Assembly: GCA_025094145.1 (NCBI GenBank) | Contig: JALLLS010000027.1 | Coordinates: forward strand, 124,001-188,000 | Direction of reading: 5' to 3' | Length of the DNA stretch: 64,000 bases | Origin: Spinellus fusiger | Lineage: Eukaryota; Mucoromycota; Mucoromycetes; Mucorales; Phycomycetaceae | In this document: positions 23,093 through 34,288 of the stretch, in pieces | Position numbering within the stretch: position 1 is the first letter of the stretch | Layout: every line of letters starts with the position of its first letter | Notes under the pieces: generated by a model | Seen by the model: the letters and a program-made list of their open reading frames with translations, nothing else | The model's database searches: none | Told to the model about the DNA's origin: nothing | Made by a program: the position numbers and the translations under genes

Positions 23093-23748
23093 AATAAAAG
23101 CTATGGAAAGCCCCTTGTTACTACAGTATCATCCCTGAGATATACGCCTTGCTACTAACTCATCTTCTACCATGTGGTCCCGTTTAGGCCATTTGTGTTT
23201 CTGTTGACTGGGATGATCGATAGTTCTGTTTATGGAAATGTGATTATCCGACACAATGCCAATACCTTCTGTTTCATTGCGTGGCATATCTTGGGACCTT
23301 CAAACAGCGCAACTGTGAGTCAGCCGGTCCTTTCCTCTTGTCCCAGTCATTGGTTACATGTATTTAGTGTCTATCTTCATAAGGAACCCGCTAGACCACC
23401 AAAGCTCAGTCTATAAGGGAGAGGGGTAGATGTCTCTTTTCAATTGTATTGTTAGAGAGATCAGGACAGGTAAGAAAGAATGTAGCTCTTCTTCTAGCCC
23501 ATAAGACGTCACTCTGGAGTGTGTCCCTAGGCTATACTAGAGTAGACCTCTCTTCTCCACTACCACTCTGCTACATATTATCAAGAGTACTATGCTTGGA
23601 ACTACAGAACCTAAACCTCCCAAGGATCAACACGTCATCCCATATAAAATAGACGAATAATTCTCCAACACATTAATGAATATGCACTACTTTCGGCCCA
23701 AAGGATTTAATGCGACTAAAAGCAGTCACTCTACTTCCCAAGAAGAGT

Positions 23749-23755
23749 CTATAAA
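23749..23755 (+). promoter_or_regulatory. TATA box of the tryptophan synthase gene
   Basis: TATAAAG lies about 65 bp upstream of the ATG at 23818 and is followed by a pyrimidine-rich leader. Its position fits a fungal core promoter. Confidence 0.5.
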
Positions 23756-23817
23756 GCAGGATCCTTTCTTACTTAGTCCTCCCTTTTTATTTTTCATTCA
23801 TTGGTACTATTATCACC

Positions 23818-26232
23818 ATGTCAAATAAACTCCACCAGGCCTTCCAGAAAGCAAAGCAAGAAGGTAAGTCTTCCGTGGTTAAAGAGCAGAGATGGGGCGT
23901 GTGTGACTGTATCATAAAATCTTACTCTCCTTTTTCCTTTGTCACTCTTGTATGATGTACATAAAAGAGCGTCCTACATTTGTAGTCTTCATTACTGCAG
24001 GCTATCCCACAGTAGAGGACACTGTGGATATTATGCTGGCCCTTCAGAGAGGAGGAGCAGATGTGCTTGAGCTTGGTAACATCAATTGACATGGAAATGT
24101 CTCTTTACTACAGAGATAGACTAATGTGAGATGTGTTTTCAATAGGCATTCCCTTTACAGATCCTTTGGCAGATGGTCCTACTATTCAGCATGCCAGTAC
24201 AGTAAGTAAACTAAATAAAATAAATAAGAGAAACTCTCCCTAGCTCCCATTCTACTAATGAATATATATATAAATATATTCCACCTATCTTTTGTCATGG
24301 CCTTGTTAACTTATCCATGGGTATGATCATTAGGTAGCCCTCAAAAACAATGTAGATATCAAAGTCAGTTTGGAGATAGTACGCAAGGCAAGAAGCCGTG
24401 GTCTCCATCTCCCTATTGTATTCATGGGCTACTACAATCCAGTCCTTGCTTATGGAGAAGAGACATTGGTCAAAGAATGCAGTGAGGCAGGTGTCAGTGG
24501 CTATATTATTGTGGATCTTCCTCCAGAAGAAGCCTTGTCCTTCCGCAACCTATGCATTGATCACCAGCTCTCCTTTGTTCCTCTGATTGCACCTTCCACA
24601 AGCGAAGCCCGTATTCCTCTACTAGCCAGTATTTCGGATTCCTTCATCTATGTAGTCTCTCGTATGGGCGTCACTGGAGCCACAACAAAAGTCAATACCG
24701 AACTGCCAAACATGATCCAAAGAATAAAGAAATACACACAACTGCCACTGGCTGTTGGATTTGGTGTCTCCACACCTGAGCATTTCCAACTGGTGGGCAC
24801 ACACTCTGAAGGTGTGGTGGTGGGATCCCGCTTCATCACCCTTATCCAAGAAACCCTACAGGCAAAGAAGAATCTTGTCCAGGCTGTCGAGAGCTATACC
24901 TCCTTCATGTGTGGTCGTTCATTGAACACTTCTTCTGATTCCTCCTCCTCTCTCCCTGACAGTGAGACACAGGGCCAGCATAACAGCACCATTGCTCTGG
25001 ACAGAAACGCTCTTTCCAGCACCTACTACCAGCTCAACACCCGCTATGGCCAGTTTGGTGGTGCCTATGTGCCAGAAGCCCTTGTGGCCTGTCTGGAGCA
25101 ACTAGAGCGAGTGTACATTGACGCCATGGCAGATCCTGCCTTTCGTGCTGAATTCGAGTCTTACTATGATTACATGTCGCGCCCTTCTCAGCTCCAGTTG
25201 GCCAATCGATTGACAGAAGATGCCGGTGGAGCTAGAATCTGGCTGAAACGCGAGGACCTCAACCACACAGGGTCGCATAAGATCAACAATGCAGTAGGTC
25301 AGATACTGCTCGCCAAGCGTCTGGGCAAACGCAAGATCATTGCAGAAACAGGTGCTGGGCAACACGGTGTGGCCACCGCCACGGTGTGTGCCAAATTCAA
25401 CATGGAGTGTATTATCTTTATGGGAGAAGAGGACTGCCGTCGCCAGGCTTTGAATGTCTTCCGCATGCGCATGTTGGGAGCAACGGTGGTGCCAGTGACA
25501 GACGGATCCAAGACCCTCAAGGATGCTATCAATGAAGCCATGCGTTACTGGGTGACCAACAACGACACCACCCACTACCTTGTGGGGTCTGCCATTGGAC
25601 CCCATCCCTTTCCTACAATTGTGCGTGAATTCCAGTCGGTGATTGGTAGAGAGACGCGCTCCCAGATGCTAGAGAAGGCAGGCAAGCTTCCTGATGCTGT
25701 AGTGGCCTGTGTGGGAGGAGGCTCCAATGCCATTGGTATGTTCCATCCCTTTGTCAATGATCCTACTGTTCGTATTGTGGGTGTGGAGGCAGGAGGAGAG
25801 GGTGTGGACACTGAGTTCCATTCTGCAACTCTTTCCAAGGGATCTCCTGGTGTCTTCCATGGCACACGAACCTACCTATTACAAGACACAAAGGGGCAAA
25901 TCATGGAAACACACTCTGTCAGTGCTGGTCTTGACTATCCTGGTGTTGGACCCGAGCATTCTCATCTGAAGGATTCTGGAAGAGCAAGCTATGTAGTAGC
26001 GAATGATGCAGAGACACTGATTGGGTTCAGAAAAATGACTCAACTTGAAGGCATCATTCCTGCCCTTGAGTCCTCTCATGCGATCTATGCTGCTTATAAA
26101 TTAGCAGGTGAAATGGGAAAAGACAAGGACATTGTTATTTGTTTATCAGGCAGAGGTGATAAGGACATGCATACTGTTGTTGAAGTATTGCCTAAGCTTG
26201 GACCCAAGATTGACTGGGATCTGCGATTCTAA
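23818..26232 (+). CDS. Bifunctional tryptophan synthase (alpha-beta fusion)
   Basis: Catalyses the last two steps of tryptophan synthesis: indole-3-glycerol phosphate to indole (alpha) and indole plus serine to tryptophan (beta), EC 4.2.1.20. Four exons (23818-23863, 23968-24075, 24146-24201, 24334-26232) give 702 residues, close to other fungal fused enzymes. Alpha half: [19 protein letters not shown], then [20 protein letters not shown], containing the catalytic Glu and Asp; [11 protein letters not shown]; and the phosphate-binding [10 protein letters not shown] roughly 50-residue Ser-rich linker follows. Beta half: [13 protein letters not shown]; the PLP lysine in [28 protein letters not shown]; the phosphate loop [13 protein letters not shown]; and [12 protein letters not shown]. 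No damage is seen. In yeast the fused gene is TRP5 and in Neurospora trp-3; I do not assign a symbol because the species is unknown. Confidence 0.97.
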
Positions 26233-26420
26233 GTCTATTTTTCCATTTCTCCATTTCTCCATTTCTCCATTTCTCCATTGCTTTTTTTTTCTACCTTGTT
26301 TTTATTTTTGTTTATATTCTTTCTATTCTACGCCTTTGTTCAATAAACCACCAGCCATTTGTCTTTATATATTAAGAAAGCTAGTCAACAGACTTTAGAG
26401 TATGTATGAATGAACATATA

Positions 26421-27300
26421 CACTCCCAAGTAATAAGTGACTAAACAAAAAATCAACTGTTTTGAAACTATTTTTATTTTGAAGAATAAAGGCATATCTA
26501 TTAGTCCAAGATGTTCACAATGAAAGGTTCATGGAATAAGACAAGATTTGGAACAGTTGTTCTTTAACTGATTATCTACTTTTATTATTATTATTATAAA
26601 GACATTGCTCAGTACTTTGTAGCAAAGCCTTTATTCTTCATCACAGTAGAGCACCTCTTTGGCATACTATTGACTAAGTTTTCCAGAAATTCATTTGGAA
26701 TCTTCTCCTATTTACTATGCAAGTATCGTTCAAGCTGTTTTGTATTGGTTATGCTTGTAAGTGTCATGCCAGGTTGTTTTGATGGTGAGCATGAAAAAAC
26801 CCGAGTTCATTCATGTATTTTAGAAATGTACTACGGCAAATATCCACGCCTGTATCATTCATATTTCTCAAATGAAATATAATGATTTGTATAGGGTTTC
26901 TGCGAACAGACAAAACTATTGTCATATTTGAAGTAGATGAAACCTTTTTAGGTCTTCCTGTACGCATTTTGAGTTGAATTATACCTTTGATTTTATACAA
27001 TAGAACACTCTTGCTCACTGTGTTCTTTAGGATGTCAATTTCGTCAGCAATCTCTTGATAAGTAGCATATCTTTTCTATTGTCCTATGATTTGTCTTATA
27101 ATAAGCATAGTATGCTCTCTTCTTTTGGCGGGACTATCTTTATGTCCTTGGCTAACAGTTGGCTGATCTTCATTGCCTGGTGTCATTTTTTGAATAAGTT
27201 AGAAAAGAAAAGAAAAAGACCTGTATTTTATTTTTGAAGAATAAAAAATAAAAATAAAAATAAAATAGTTTGCCGTTTAGTCACTTATTACTTGGGACTG
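26421..27300. mobile_element. Internally deleted Tc1 element with intact terminal repeats
   Basis: An 880-bp element bounded by TA dinucleotides (26419-26420 and 27301-27302) and 26-bp terminal inverted repeats. The left end is cactcccaagtaataagtga and continues ctaaac; the right end reads cagtcccaagtaataagtga in reverse complement. The CAGT start and TA target duplication are typical of Tc1/mariner. The arms differ by one base. Inside, on the minus strand, are an N-terminal helix-turn-helix segment and a C-terminal tail of a Tc1 transposase, with the catalytic middle missing. Confidence 0.9.
26599..27060 (-). pseudogene. Tc1 transposase remnant (DNA-binding part plus C-terminal tail)
   Basis: The N-terminal part reads MRTGRPKKVSSTSNMTIVL and then NPIQIIIFHLRNMN, followed by STFLKYMNELGFF, the bipartite helix-turn-helix and GRPKK linker of Tc1 transposases. 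About 70 bp further on, the frame EKIPNEFLENLVNSMPKRCS...MKNKGFATKY gives the usual C-terminus, preceded by a TAG where such proteins have Trp. The whole DDE core is deleted, so it cannot be active. Confidence 0.8.
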
Positions 27301-27341
27301 TATCTTTAGGGCTATCCATGGTAGCTGTTGGGTAGTTAATA

Positions 27342-27436
27342 CTAGACATTATAATATCTTTTTGCATGAAAAAATTCAATAAGATACACTTAATTATTAT
27401 TTTGGATAGTTTACCTGTAGCATGGGTTTCCGTCTG
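27342..27436 (-). ncRNA. Candidate Fanzor guide-RNA tail, copy 2
   Basis: A 95-bp tail equivalent to that of copy 1. The terminal palindrome is imperfect here (agacatt facing aatatct). Assigned by position only. Confidence 0.28.
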
Positions 27437-27976
27437 TTAGTCAACTGAGGCTCCAGCAATAACTGGGGAGGAGAAAGATGGAGATGAACCAATAGATTTG
27501 GACCTTTTCTTGGTTTTAGTAGTATCTTTATGTTCTCTTTTGTTATATCCACAAAAGCACTATGAGAGGGTACCATTTTCCCTTGGAGACATTAGACTAT
27601 GTCCAAAGTTCAATGTAGCAGCTAGATCACAGTTCCAAACCCTCAATGTCTTGTCTTTCATACAATATTGGTTTGAACACCTATTTGAAGGGAGAAAGAT
27701 GAGTTTCTTTTTTGGTATAAAATTAAGAAGAAATGACCTGAGAAGACCATGACATTTAACTTGGAGTATTTTTGTTCGTTGATAGGACATAGGGTTCTTG
27801 ACATGTTTAAATGTTTCCAAAGGTGAGAACTTGCACCCAGGACACAGGCTCGATTTTTTGAATTCATTGATAAGATAGAGTCTGAATCCTTCTTTCTTCA
27901 ACATCCTCCGCATGTCTTTTCCCTTTATTGTCATTCTTCTGGTAGGATTCGCACCTGAATAACTTGCTATAGTCAC
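27437..27976 (-). pseudogene. Fanzor C-terminal fragment, copy 2
   Basis: Same frame and motifs as copy 1, including the zinc-ribbon cysteines, VWNCDLAATLNF and the early TAG (27560-27562). It differs at two residues: KKSSLC for KTSSLC and KILQ for KMLQ. Confidence 0.77.
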
Positions 27977-29145
27977 CTATAGAAATCAAATACATGTAAG
28001 AACCCTAGGTTGATTCTATAAGCACATTGTGTTTTTTCTTGAATTTATTCGTATCTTGTTGGCTGTATAACATCTTTAGTTCAGAAAGAATAGATAGAAA
28101 TACAATAAGAAAAAGGAAATAAATAGTTATTGTATTAGCAACATTGAATAGTGTCAGCTATTATTTATCATCCATTGATGTGATGATGTCGCTAATAGCT
28201 TCTTAGGTCCAAAGGTATTGTTTTAGTTAACGTACGACTCACACTGCTCTTTTTTTATTCAACCTGTATGTTATTATTTTATTCTAATGATTATTACAGA
28301 TAGAAGAACTTTAAGGAAATAACCACCAAAAGTTACATATACTAATGCAGGCTATTGTAGTTTTATATTATCTCTGAAAGATCCATTCACTGTATTCAAA
28401 TATACTACAGCTTATCATAGATGCTTCATTACAAACCATTGATTGTGTAGCTGTTTTTTTATGAACTTTTAACTGTTAGTTTCTTGCTGTTTAATACAAG
28501 AACTAAGGTAACAGCATTCTTTATGCTGCTTATTATATCTCTTCTCAGTGTTTCATGGTTATGCTGTATGAGATTTAGGCAACCTTGTTCAATGTTAGTA
28601 TATACTCTGTACTGATAAAAAGGCTTTCCAAATAAATGCAAGTGATTTATTTTTCTGTACATCAATCCTAAGCAGTAGTATTTTAGTGTGCTTATCTTGA
28701 CATTTTGGTCATTGACTGAGCATGTATCTCTATTTTAACCTAACTGCACTGTATGAAGAATAAGTACGTAGCTCATAGGATCATGCGACTGATTTATCTC
28801 ACTCATTCTTTACATTAAGATACCATTTCTTGGTCTTATCACAGTGACACCACTTTCTGTTTGGTTTCTATCAGTATTTGGACAGTTGAAATGACTTTTG
28901 TGTAAATGACCATATCCATAACAGTTTGTATATCTATTTTGAAGATGGTCCACTCAAAAGAAGTTATTGGGTATATATTTAGGATAGACATACTTGTTCA
29001 AGAAAGTGTTAATACAGCCATACTCAACTGAATCTAATCATTTTCAAGATAAATATCAGGACGAAATAGATAAAACATATTCAACATTAAGCATACCAAA
29101 GCTCAATATCTTTAATTATAGAAAATTATAGAAAAAAAATAGGAA

Positions 29146-29641
29146 TTAATATTTTGTTTGCCCTCCTTTGGCATCAATGACTGTCTGGTATCTATCTGTC
29201 ATACTTTGAATTTATTATTGTGCAAGTTCAATACCAAATCCCTCCTACTCTTCTGCAAGTAGAATATTCAAGACCTCTACATTGTTAATAGATACCCTTT
29301 CTTCAATTCGTCTTTCTATAGCCCACCAGATGTGTTCAATTGGATTCAAAAAGGGCTTTGTGTAGGTCAGTAATTAAAGCCCCTAATCTAATGTGTCTCT
29401 TTTCACCATCTAGCATAGACCCCAGTATGACAGCTAGCACTCTTTTATTGTAACAGAAACTCGTTGTTTTCTTTCTGATACAATTCCATGAACCAAGGAT
29501 AGAACTCACCGACTAAGACAGTGATGTATTCGTCTTGGTTTACACTGCTATCAACAACGACTAATGAGCCAAATTCATTAGCCTAATGGCAGCTCCAAAA
29601 CATCACACCATCACCACCAAACTACATTGTTGGATCAATGG
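29146..29641 (-). pseudogene. Tc1/mariner transposase fragment, copy 2
   Basis: C-terminal part only. At the site where copies 1 and 3 have a stop after VDGTVN, this copy has CAA (VNQDEYITVL), so it preserves an older state there. The stop after WSCH is shared with the other copies. Confidence 0.78.
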
Positions 29642-29731
29642 GATTGAATTGGGATGAGATAGTGGATATATAACATGAGATAGAACATATATGAAAAGAA
29701 AAAGAAAAAGAAAGAGAAACTAGTCTACGTT

Positions 29732-31561
29732 CTAAGAAATAGATGCAGGTGCAGGGGAGGCTAATCTTGCCATACGCTGTTGTCCCGCAAGTGTTATTAG
29801 CTTTTCACAGACCTTTGGGCTATAGGGAAAGACATGGCCATCTCCTTCGCCCCTGTAAAGAGGTACTATCAAACCATTAGTTCTTGTGGATTTCCCCCTT
29901 GTCAATGTCTACTGATCTCTAATGTACATAATAAAGATAGATAGATAGAATCTACACTCACTTATCCAGCTAAAAGGTGTAGGCCCCATAACAGACTTCC
30001 AGTTGTTGAACATTCCAACATTAAAGAGCAGCTCTTTATAATGTAGAGACACAACTTCAAAGTTGGATCCACTGTTATCAAAGTCAATCCGCACCTCCTG
30101 GAGTCGTGTAGAAAGGCATTCAATGGTTGTTTTGTTTTTTAGGATATAGTGAGCATGAACAAATGCAAATCCACAGAGAACAGTACCAAATAGAAAACCA
30201 CTTGAGAAGGAATAGAGACAGTGTCAATAAACATGCACACTGATATGCATACTTACATGATAAGTATTACTATCCAGTGTGGATCCAGTTCTAGTCCCTA
30301 GAATAATAATAATATAGAAAACAAAGATTGCTCTTTTAGTCCACCCTATGTTTGTCCCATTCTCTTTAGAGTGTTATTGACTGATTCTTTCTGTTAAGTG
30401 GCAGAATACACACCAAATCTTCAACCCCTGTAAGCAAAGGTCTCCAGCATTTATACCAGATATTATTGCACAGATTCATGAACAACGTTACAAGTGTACA
30501 TAGGTACCATTGATAGAACTTCCAGCAGAGATGGAAGGTTATATAGCCTACCTTTTGTTGAATGGCATCAGCAACAAGAGGGGCTGTTGTGCATACAATC
30601 CAGAGAGCATAAAGACATGTATAGCAGACAAATAGAAAAAAGAACTTATAATTGCCATGTCCGACACAACCACTGACCCTAGTACAGATCCATTTCATAG
30701 ATGAATACGTATTCATTCATTGTATGTCTTTTTCTTCTTATGGCTTACCAAGGACAGTGACTAGATAGTGTGTGTTAGAAAACAAGAAAACATAATGCAC
30801 TACACTACACTACACTGCACTACAATAGAAATAAAACACTTACTGATCCATCTTCAACACACATGTGTTACACTCTTTACAGTGATGTGTTCTCTCTGGC
30901 TTAATACATTGACATGTATCACAATAATGGGGCATACCATTGCCATAAGCAATAGAGAAGATAGGAAAGAGATATCCTGCTTGATGGCAGGAGGGTGTTT
31001 TCGGTGAACAATGATCACTACTGGGAGAATAGTAGTACTCTGGTAACTGAAAAGGGGTGGTGATCATTTGAGAGCCATTCTCCTAGTGTTGCATGTCCAT
31101 GGAGCGTTAGTGGCCCCTGTGTCTCTGTACCTTTTTTCAGATTACCTTATTAGGATGGCCAGGATGAGTGAATAAGACTCTCATATAGGACAATAGACAG
31201 AGAAGCCAGAGTGTAGACGCAATGGCTATAAAGACAGCTAATAGGAGCCCATCCAAAGGCCTGTTTACCAAACTGCTCTTATGTGCTCTTGTCTACACAG
31301 AGAAGTAGCTGCCTTACCTCCTTGTACTGTTGTATTATAAATCAGCAGGGCAACTACAGAATGCAATAGAATGAACATTGAGTGGATAGGTACAAGCCAT
31401 AGTTGCTAATGTGGTGTCTTTTTCTTCTCCAATTGTGCCCGCAACAACCCCCACTTACCACAGACACGAAATACATAGACATACCAAGAATACGCTAATA
31501 TCCCTAGAGCCAAGAGAGGAAGAATAATCCCGGCTGAAACTGCACCCAAGCGAGATGACAT
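29732..31561 (-). CDS. DHHC-type protein S-palmitoyltransferase
   Basis: Membrane enzyme that attaches palmitate to cysteines of target proteins, usually at the Golgi, ER or plasma membrane. Exon 1 starts at ATG 31561 ([19 protein letters not shown], first membrane segment). Later exons add hydrophobic stretches near 31400-31320 and 31250-31150. The cysteine-rich domain is [20 protein letters not shown]...CVLKMD. The catalytic D-H-H-C-P-W is built from three exons: it ends exon ...GATCA (to 30844), continues through a 12-nt exon TCACTGTCCTTG (30760-30749) and ends in the exon starting at 30678 ([13 protein letters not shown]). Downstream are the fourth membrane segment ([16 protein letters not shown]) and TTIE, the family's TTxE motif, then a C-terminus ending ASPAPASIS at 29732. 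No in-frame alternative to the microexon was found. It resembles the yeast Pfa family; the exact orthologue is not decided. Confidence 0.9.
30749..30760 (-). other. 12-nt microexon encoding most of the DHHC catalytic motif
   Basis: Flanked by TATCTAG at the acceptor and GTAAGCC at the donor. With it, the joined exons read Asp-His-His-Cys-Pro-Trp in frame; without it, the catalytic motif is absent. Flanking introns are about 83 nt (30843-30761) and 70 nt (30748-30679). Confidence 0.82.
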
Positions 31562-31720
31562 GAGAAGACTGCATTCACAATCCTTGGACCAAGGAATGAA
31601 TACACAACCCTAGTGAAAAAGGCAAATTGAAATGCTCAAGGGCCACCAACAAAGTCCGCCTGAAAGTACAAGAGCAGATCTTCTTTTGGGTGTCACTCCA
31701 CGCTCAACCTTGATTGATTT

Positions 31721-31945
31721 CTAATTTGCCCTACTCCTTCCCTCCTCTTTTTCTTTCTTTGAGCCGCCTAATTTATGTCCATGGGCAGACACTGGCTGTC
31801 GAATGGCACACCCTGCACCAGTCGTAAAGTGATGGAGGATCCCATTCATCTTATGCAGTGGACTGCTCTTTCTGCTGCTCTTTCTGCTGCTCTTGTGGCT
31901 TGCTCCTGACTTGTATGTGTAGCCAAGCAAAAGGCATTGAAGCAT
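31721..31945 (-). CDS. Small Lys/Ser-rich ORF, unrecognised
   Basis: A 74-residue open frame starting MLQCLLLGYTYKSG, with a tandem SSRK repeat and a basic C-terminus. It lies upstream of and on the same strand as the palmitoyltransferase gene, separated by about 160 bp. I recognise no family. It could be a short gene, an upstream exon or chance. Confidence 0.25.
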   Translation of the reverse strand: MLQCLLLGYTYKSGASHKSSRKSSRKSSPLHKMNGILHHFTTGAGCAIRQPVSAHGHKLGGSKKEKEEGRSRAN

Positions 31946-32046
31946 AAATATTAAGTCACACTTCTCCCTAGTGTCTATCTGTCTATAAAATAATAAAGCC
32001 GGGTTTTTATTTTATATCAATCTATATTTGTTTTCTTATTTTAACT

Positions 32047-33780
32047 ATGTACCCTGGGTCGTCAAAGGTATTTTTCTTGATGGAGAGAACCTGCTGTAGA
32101 ACAGATCCATCACAGTGGAGTGTGGATGTATTGACTTGTTTCTGTGCTGTTCTTATTCTCTCTCTCTCTCTCTCTCTCTCTAGAAACAATCTACTGTAAG
32201 GTATACACCATCAACAGGTAACATGGTTCTTGTGTCTGGGGGGGCACTCTTGGGATCTTCTGGATCAAGACTACAGAATCACTGACACTAGAATGGATAT
32301 GACCTTATATTAGAAACATTCTCTAATAGGCATCTTCCTTCAAAGAATGCATGTAGGAAAAAATAGCCCTCTAGAAAATAAAAGTATTGAAGCAATCTTC
32401 TCTTTTTCTTCTTTCTCTTCTTTTTCTGCTCTTCTACATGCATACATCTATCTATACATCCATATGCATATACCATACATGGTCTGGTTGACCACTCTAG
32501 CTGTGGCAAGAATCTACAGAAAGAACGCACTCTTCCGACCCGAGGAGTCTACAGAAACAGAAATGGAGGGCGATACACCCAGTGAAATCATGAATATAGA
32601 CACCTCTCCTCGCTACTCAAAGGCCTCTCGTGTGACTTCAGACGAACTATCACAACTTCGCTCACGAATAAAAATGGCATGTTGAGTTTCTTATTACTAT
32701 TGTGTTTTACATTGAACAGGGCAAGGTTGGCTTATGATCATGGTTTATAAGGTGGAAAGAGATTTTAAAGAATTGATCCATCTGAGGTACACTGAGCCAG
32801 AGACAAGTCTTAATGAATTGGAGAAATGTATGGCAGCAAGAACACAAGGTAAATCCTGATCCTGATCTTGATCTTGATCTTGATCTTGGGCAACACTTGT
32901 CTATTAGCAGCCAATTCATCCTTGTGTGTGTGTGTGTGTGTAGCGGCTGATGGTGCCATTGAGAGCTTGAAACAGATAAAAGAGGGACAAGATGTTATAA
33001 TTAAAGAATTAGAGACAAGACTTGCAGAAGCACAGAAAACAGGTAAATTGGCATAGATCTGATCATGTCCCTTTTCCCTTTTTTTTATTCTCATTACACA
33101 TCACTGCTTTATATGCACGCCTATAACTATGTGCGTGTATGTATCTGTATGTATATGTATCTGTATCTGCATATGTATGGTGATATGTGTGTGTATCTTT
33201 AGTGGAAGTCCTTGAAATACAGAAACAGAAAACAGCCAATGAAACTGGTAAATGTTGCCTCGTGCGTCCACAGTCCCTCTCCATACCTTTTTTTTTTATT
33301 TTTTTATTTTTTTATATCTGTATCTATATCTATATTTTAATATGCCAGAATAGAAACTTCAACTGTCGATTTCTACCAGTATTTAACAGGAATGACCCTC
33401 ACCGATGTAACAAAGACAGAGAAAGAGACGATTTACACATGTGAACAACAAGGAAAAACAGGAAGTAAGTTCAAGGCTGTCCACCAACAACACCCAAGAG
33501 AAAAGAAAAAAGAAAAAAAAGAAAAGAAAAGTATATTCATGTGCTGTTGAAAGATATTCAGTTTAAGCTCATCCAGCCCATGGATCCTCAGCAAGGCGTT
33601 CATTACGAGCCCATCCTAGACAAACAGCACAATGCTCATTTCATCTCGACTCTTCCTGACTTTGTGAAGCATAAAATCACATTCAACACTGACAGTTTAC
33701 AAAAGTTTTATACACTGCTCAATCAATCACTTCAATCAGAGACAGAAAACATCAACAAGGACACTCTGTTACAACCTTGA
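32047..33780 (+). CDS. Monopolin/kinetochore subunit, Csm1/Pcs1-like
   Basis: Probable homologue of Csm1 (budding yeast) and Pcs1 (fission yeast), coiled-coil proteins with a globular C-terminal domain that clamp kinetochore microtubule sites and act at rDNA. Eight exons (32047-32067, 32184-32217, 32501-32680, 32720-32848, 32944-33042, 33203-33247, 33354-33464, 33554-33780) join in frame to 281 residues. The N-terminus is MYPGSSK-KQSTVRYTPST. The middle is a coiled coil (LNELEKCMAARTQAADGAIE, then ELETRLAEAQK). The C-terminal domain reads TVDFYQYLTGMTLTDVTKTE, YTCEQQGKTG, IQFKLIQPMD and VHYEPILDKQHN, matching the Y-x-x-L-T-G...C...F-x-L pattern of the Csm1 C-terminal domain. The first two exons are tiny (21 and 34 nt) and are inferred from splice sites and frame. 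Spc24/25-type RWD kinetochore proteins look similar and are the main alternative. Confidence 0.72.
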
Positions 33781-34288
33781 AGGAGAGTGTCGATCTTTTC
33801 CATGTTTTTTTATAGGGTAGGAAGGACAAGGCAACACAGATCCAATTTAAAAATAAAGTAGAATAAAGTAAAATAAAAAACTTAGCATTAGCATTGTCTT
33901 TATGGATAAGATAGAAAACAGAGTGCTTTGTGTTGCATAAGTCTCCTTTATAATAGACATATGTAGTCAGTCCTATGAATGATAGGTGGGCGTTATTAAC
34001 AAGGTGGTGGGTACACTCTACCCCATGTCACACGATAGTGTCGTTTTTGTTTGTTTGTTTGTTTGTTTGTTTATTTATTGAATGAGATTATGAATGCATC
34101 TACAAACAATGCTATAAAAGTGAGATATATGTATATACATCAGGACATTGAGTCCAATAGAATGACAAGTGGAATAGGAAACAAATTAGTAGAATAAACT
34201 ATGACTATAAGAGGACTCTTTTTCAAAAAGAAAAAGAGATAAAAAGAGATATAAAAAAAAGAAGGAAAGGGGCCATGGATAAGTCCAT

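Larger units (their letters stand above)
22487..23817. other. Intergenic region with LTR-like fragment and tryptophan synthase promoter
   Basis: Divergent spacer between URI (-) and tryptophan synthase (+). It contains a repeat shared with 49215-49325, short open frames without recognisable motifs (23174-23416, 23449-23652), and a TATAAAG box at about 23749-23755, some 65 bp before the tryptophan synthase ATG. Confidence 0.55.
27342..29641 (-). mobile_element. Fanzor-mariner element, copy 2 (truncated at transposase side)
   Basis: Very similar to copy 1 over its whole length. It begins at TA 27340-27341, only 38 bp after the deleted Tc1 element, and matching ends near 29641 inside the transposase. 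The DHHC gene's stop lies 91 bp further on. A 68-codon frame (28459-28665) differs from the other copies at one residue. Confidence 0.8.

Noticed and set aside
24622..25865. Several minus-strand frames over the tryptophan synthase gene
   Set aside because: They are shadows of a highly conserved plus-strand coding exon.
32868..33444. Independent short plus-strand frames between 32.8 and 33.4 kb
   Set aside because: They are exons of the Csm1/Pcs1-like gene extended into introns, not separate genes.
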